Assembly: GCA_013397935.1 (NCBI GenBank)
Contig: VZRN01000753.1
Location: 1,602,069-1,666,068 of the forward strand
Source of the DNA: Dasyornis broadbenti
Taxonomy: Eukaryota > Chordata > Aves > Passeriformes > Dasyornithidae
Length of the DNA: 64,000 nucleotides
Direction: 5' to 3'
The notes beneath the pieces were generated by a model. That model was given only the letters and a program-made list of their open reading frames with translations, was not told the DNA's origin and ran no database searches. This document shows positions 61,256 to 64,000 of the stretch, one piece after another (positions within the stretch are counted from its first letter, which is position 1; each line of letters starts with the position of its first letter). The position numbers and the translations under genes were made by a program.

Positions 61256-61843
61256 NNNNNNNNNNNNNNNNNNNNNNNNNNNNNNNNNNNNNNNNNNNNN
61301 NNNNNNNNNNNNNNNNNNNNNNNNNNNNNNNNNNNNNNNNNNNNNNNNNNNNNNNNNNNNNNNNNNNNNNNNNNNNNNNNNNNNNNNNNNNNNNNNNNNN
61401 NNNNNNNNNNNNNNNNNNNNNNNNNNNNNNNNNNNNNNNNNNNNNNNNNNNNNNNNNNNNNNNNNNNNNNNNNNNNNNNNNNNNNNNNNNNNNNNNNNNN
61501 NNNNNNNNNNNNNNNNNNNNNNNNNNNNNNNNNNNNNNNNNNNNNNNNNNNNNNNNNNNNNNNNNNNNNNNNNNNNNNNNNNNNNNNNNNNNNNNNNNNN
61601 NNNNNNNNNNNNNNNNNNNNNNNNNNNNNNNNNNNNNNNNNNNNNNNNNNNNNNNNNNNNNNNNNNNNNNNNNNNNNNNNNNNNNNNNNNNNNNNNNNNN
61701 NNNNNNNNNNNNNNNNNNNNNNNNNNNNNNNNNNNNNNNNNNNNNNNNNNNNNNNNNNNNNNNNNNNNNNNNNNNNNNNNNNNNNNNNNNNNNNNNNNNN
61801 NNNNNNNNNNNNNNNNNNNNNNNNNNNNNNNNNNNNNNNNNNN
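61256..61843. other. Assembly gap (588 N)
   Basis: Unbroken N run immediately after G/C-rich sequence. Short-read assemblies of bird genomes often fail in GC-rich first exons, so coding sequence may be hidden here. The open frames called across it are meaningless. Confidence 1.
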
Positions 61844-64000
61844 TGAAAAAACTTCCTCCCTTTTACCAAATTTTCCCCTTTTTGCTGCCATTTCCATGAA
61901 TCAGGCGTAGGGCGAGGCGTGGCAGAGCCTTTCACCTGGTTTGGAAGAGAAAATGCCCCAGGTGAAAGGCTGGTAGCCCTCTGTTTGAGGACATGCGACT
62001 TTCCCCCCTCATTCTGTTCACTGACACAGGTAACCTGAGTACTTAAATAACTATTTATCTTGGGATTTAATGGACCATAATTTTCTTGTTAGAAATTATG
62101 AACATGATCCCCGCTATCGGGACTGTCTGTCACAGAGTATTGTGGTCTGGCAGTGCAGAACTGATTTATGGCAGGCAGAGGAGACCCGCCACTAGTTACT
62201 TCACTTTCAGTTCTTGGGTTTTCTGAAATTCTTCAATAAATATTTCTGTGCTGAACAATTTCCCCTACTTGGAGAACTATTACCCACACTGATACCCTTC
62301 TCAGTAACTAAACCAAATTTCTGGGAGAAGTTACACTTTATCCCAGGGTTATCTTTTTCCTGATTCTGGTGTTTAGGTTTGGGGCTTTTTACAGGCAAGG
62401 GGGGCATGAAGGGCTCCATCACTCATAGGAAATGCTTGAAGATCCCACAGTTGGTTTGCTGAACTTGTATAAACAGTAGTTCATAAAGTTCAGCAAGATT
62501 CAACACGGCTTATGGGGCTGCTGAAGGGCACCCTAGAGTGATCAATTCTGACATCTGGGCAAGGTTTTACCCTGGGATTTTATTAACGGCCTGACTGGGG
62601 TGCAAAACACGGAGCTGCATTAAAATCATGACAGCCATGAAGTCTAAATCATGCAAAAATGTATTTGTATGCAGAGCTCTGTGAAAGCTCTGGGGCTGTG
62701 AGCAGGGATGGAGGCAGTGCTGGGGGCATGGGCAGGCAATTCCTCATGCTCTGTGTTGTTGTCAGAGCTGGGGTGAGGGTATTGCTGGCACCACCACAGC
62801 GAGTCCTTTTGCCTGGAAACTTGATTGCATTGATGTGCCTCGATAAAAGTGAAATGTTAAAATATTTTTGTGAAAACCCTGAATACCAGACCGGGGGGGT
62901 GCCTATGAGTCGTAAGCACAGACTCTTAGTTAACGTCTTTTCTCCAGGCAGGAATTAGCCTGCTGGTTGTGGCAGTGGTTCTGTTCCAATTACTCCAATA
63001 AATGTGCTTAGCAATGGAAATGGTTTCTGTGGCACTGCCTAAGATCATGTGCAACCTCTTGCTGAGATTTAGTTAAGTGTGGAAAGCTTGTTTTGTGCTG
63101 GGAATGCTCAGATGGAGTTTGTACAGGGGAAAATAAAGCAAAACCACATAATTGGGTTTCTAATGGAAGAGTGAGCTTGTTGAAACATTTAGTATGACCA
63201 AACTTTTGTCAATATTAAAGCAGATTTTGAATCAAGCAACAAATTCAAGGAATCCGTAGTAATGATTGCACTATCTCTTAATGGTCATTTTAAGTGAACC
63301 TCTTAATTTATGGTAAAGTTTCAGAAAGTGTTTCTTGCCCAAAGTCTATTACATAAGACCACTGGCTTGTCAAGCAGCTCCTGCCTTTTCTGTGCTTCAG
63401 AGTTTCTGGAGAGCGAGAGAGTATTTCCATCGTCATGAACATCAACTGATGCCTGGGGTCAGTTTTTTTGTTAAATTCTGTGTTGGTCCTCCGTTTGAAG
63501 TTTACCACAGTATTTCAGAAGTGAAACCAAAGCTCCACACACTCTCTGTGCATGACCCAGCATCCTTTGTTCTCTACCACGACCCAAAAAGCTTTACTCT
63601 GTGTACCAATCGAGGGGTTTGCTGGCATAAGTTATGGCAGAGCCGTGTACAGAGAGCAGAAAATACAACACCAACACAGTGGCTCTGTTCCTTTTAGTAT
63701 TATTTAAATGTTTGGCAAGTAAAAGAGGATAGGAAATAATAAAGGAAGGGTAAGTGTGTAGTTAAGGTAACGAAAGGCAATTTGGACAACTCGGATTTAG
63801 TTTCTGGCTCTGTGACAGGCATTCGTGTAAGTCTGGAGAAATTGCTGATTTAACTGTGGTGGGACCTTGCCCTCCCCTTGGCTTGTCGCTTTAGTGGGAT
63901 GTGCTGCAGGCTCCTGCTTTGATGCCCTCTGAGACACTGCCAACAGCACGGTCCGGATGTGGCAGCATCTCCACTTGCTCTGTGTCAAAAGCCCCAGCTC
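61844..64000. other. Non-coding sequence after the gap (possible first intron)
   Basis: AT-leaning sequence with no recognised exon, RNA gene or repeat family. It contains a perfect hairpin at 61927-61970. If the gap hides a + strand first exon, this stretch would be intron 1. Confidence 0.55.
61927..61970. repeat. Perfect inverted repeat: 13-bp arms, 18-nt loop
   Basis: GCCTTTCACCTGG at 61927-61939 is the exact reverse complement of CCAGGTGAAAGGC at 61958-61970. Each arm carries an E2-box (CACCTG/CAGGTG), the site type bound by SNAIL/ZEB and E-proteins. Pairing stops at the loop-side ends. Confidence 0.85.

Noticed and set aside
60860..61935. Three open frames above 300 codons around the gap
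   Set aside because: Most of their length is N. Only the flanks are real sequence, and the minus-strand flanks show no recognisable domain.

Overview
This window is vertebrate nuclear DNA, almost certainly from a bird. The interspersed repeats I can recognise are all CR1-type LINE 3' ends (the AGAATCACAGAAT...GGTTGGAAGGGACC signature, near 6968, 15119, 23208 and 42022). Genes are split into many small GT-AG exons. CpG-rich DNA is confined to two islands, and the rest is AT-leaning non-coding sequence. No bacterial, organellar, viral or CRISPR feature is visible.

Two protein-coding genes lie in tandem on the + strand. The first is RASGEF1C. Thirteen coding exons between 10228 and 34909 join without a frame break into a 472-residue Ras-family guanine nucleotide exchange factor. 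Its ATG exon begins with a splice acceptor only 6 nt before the ATG, so the promoter and 5' UTR exon(s) lie further upstream, in 1-10221 or outside the window. The second is CLK4, a dual-specificity LAMMER kinase of the CDC2-like family. It has a non-coding first exon in a CpG-island promoter (about 47.4-48.1 kb) and twelve coding exons (50226-57902) that give 477 residues. A polyadenylation signal sits at 58095.

Layout: 1-10221, upstream region or first intron of RASGEF1C; 10222-34909, RASGEF1C exons and introns, with two CR1 copies and a long GGAT microsatellite; 34910-47170, RASGEF1C 3' UTR of unknown length followed by intergenic DNA with one CR1 fragment; 47.2-58.1 kb, CLK4; 58.1-60.9 kb, intergenic; 60.96-61.26 kb, a second CpG island cut by a 588-nt run of N (61256-61843); 61844-64000, non-coding sequence that is probably the first intron of whatever gene the second island serves. 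Gene order known in mammals, plus a short sequence resemblance at the gap edge, make COL23A1 the leading guess for that gene, but this is not proven here.

The two genes have no direct biochemical link that I can infer. The most informative points are the preserved 91-nt regulated exon of CLK4 with weak splice sites, a possible hidden terminal exon in CLK4 intron 1, an exact 22-bp direct repeat flanking the CLK4 promoter island, the hairpin just after the assembly gap, and the probable hidden first exon in the gap. I found no convincing new type of biological system.
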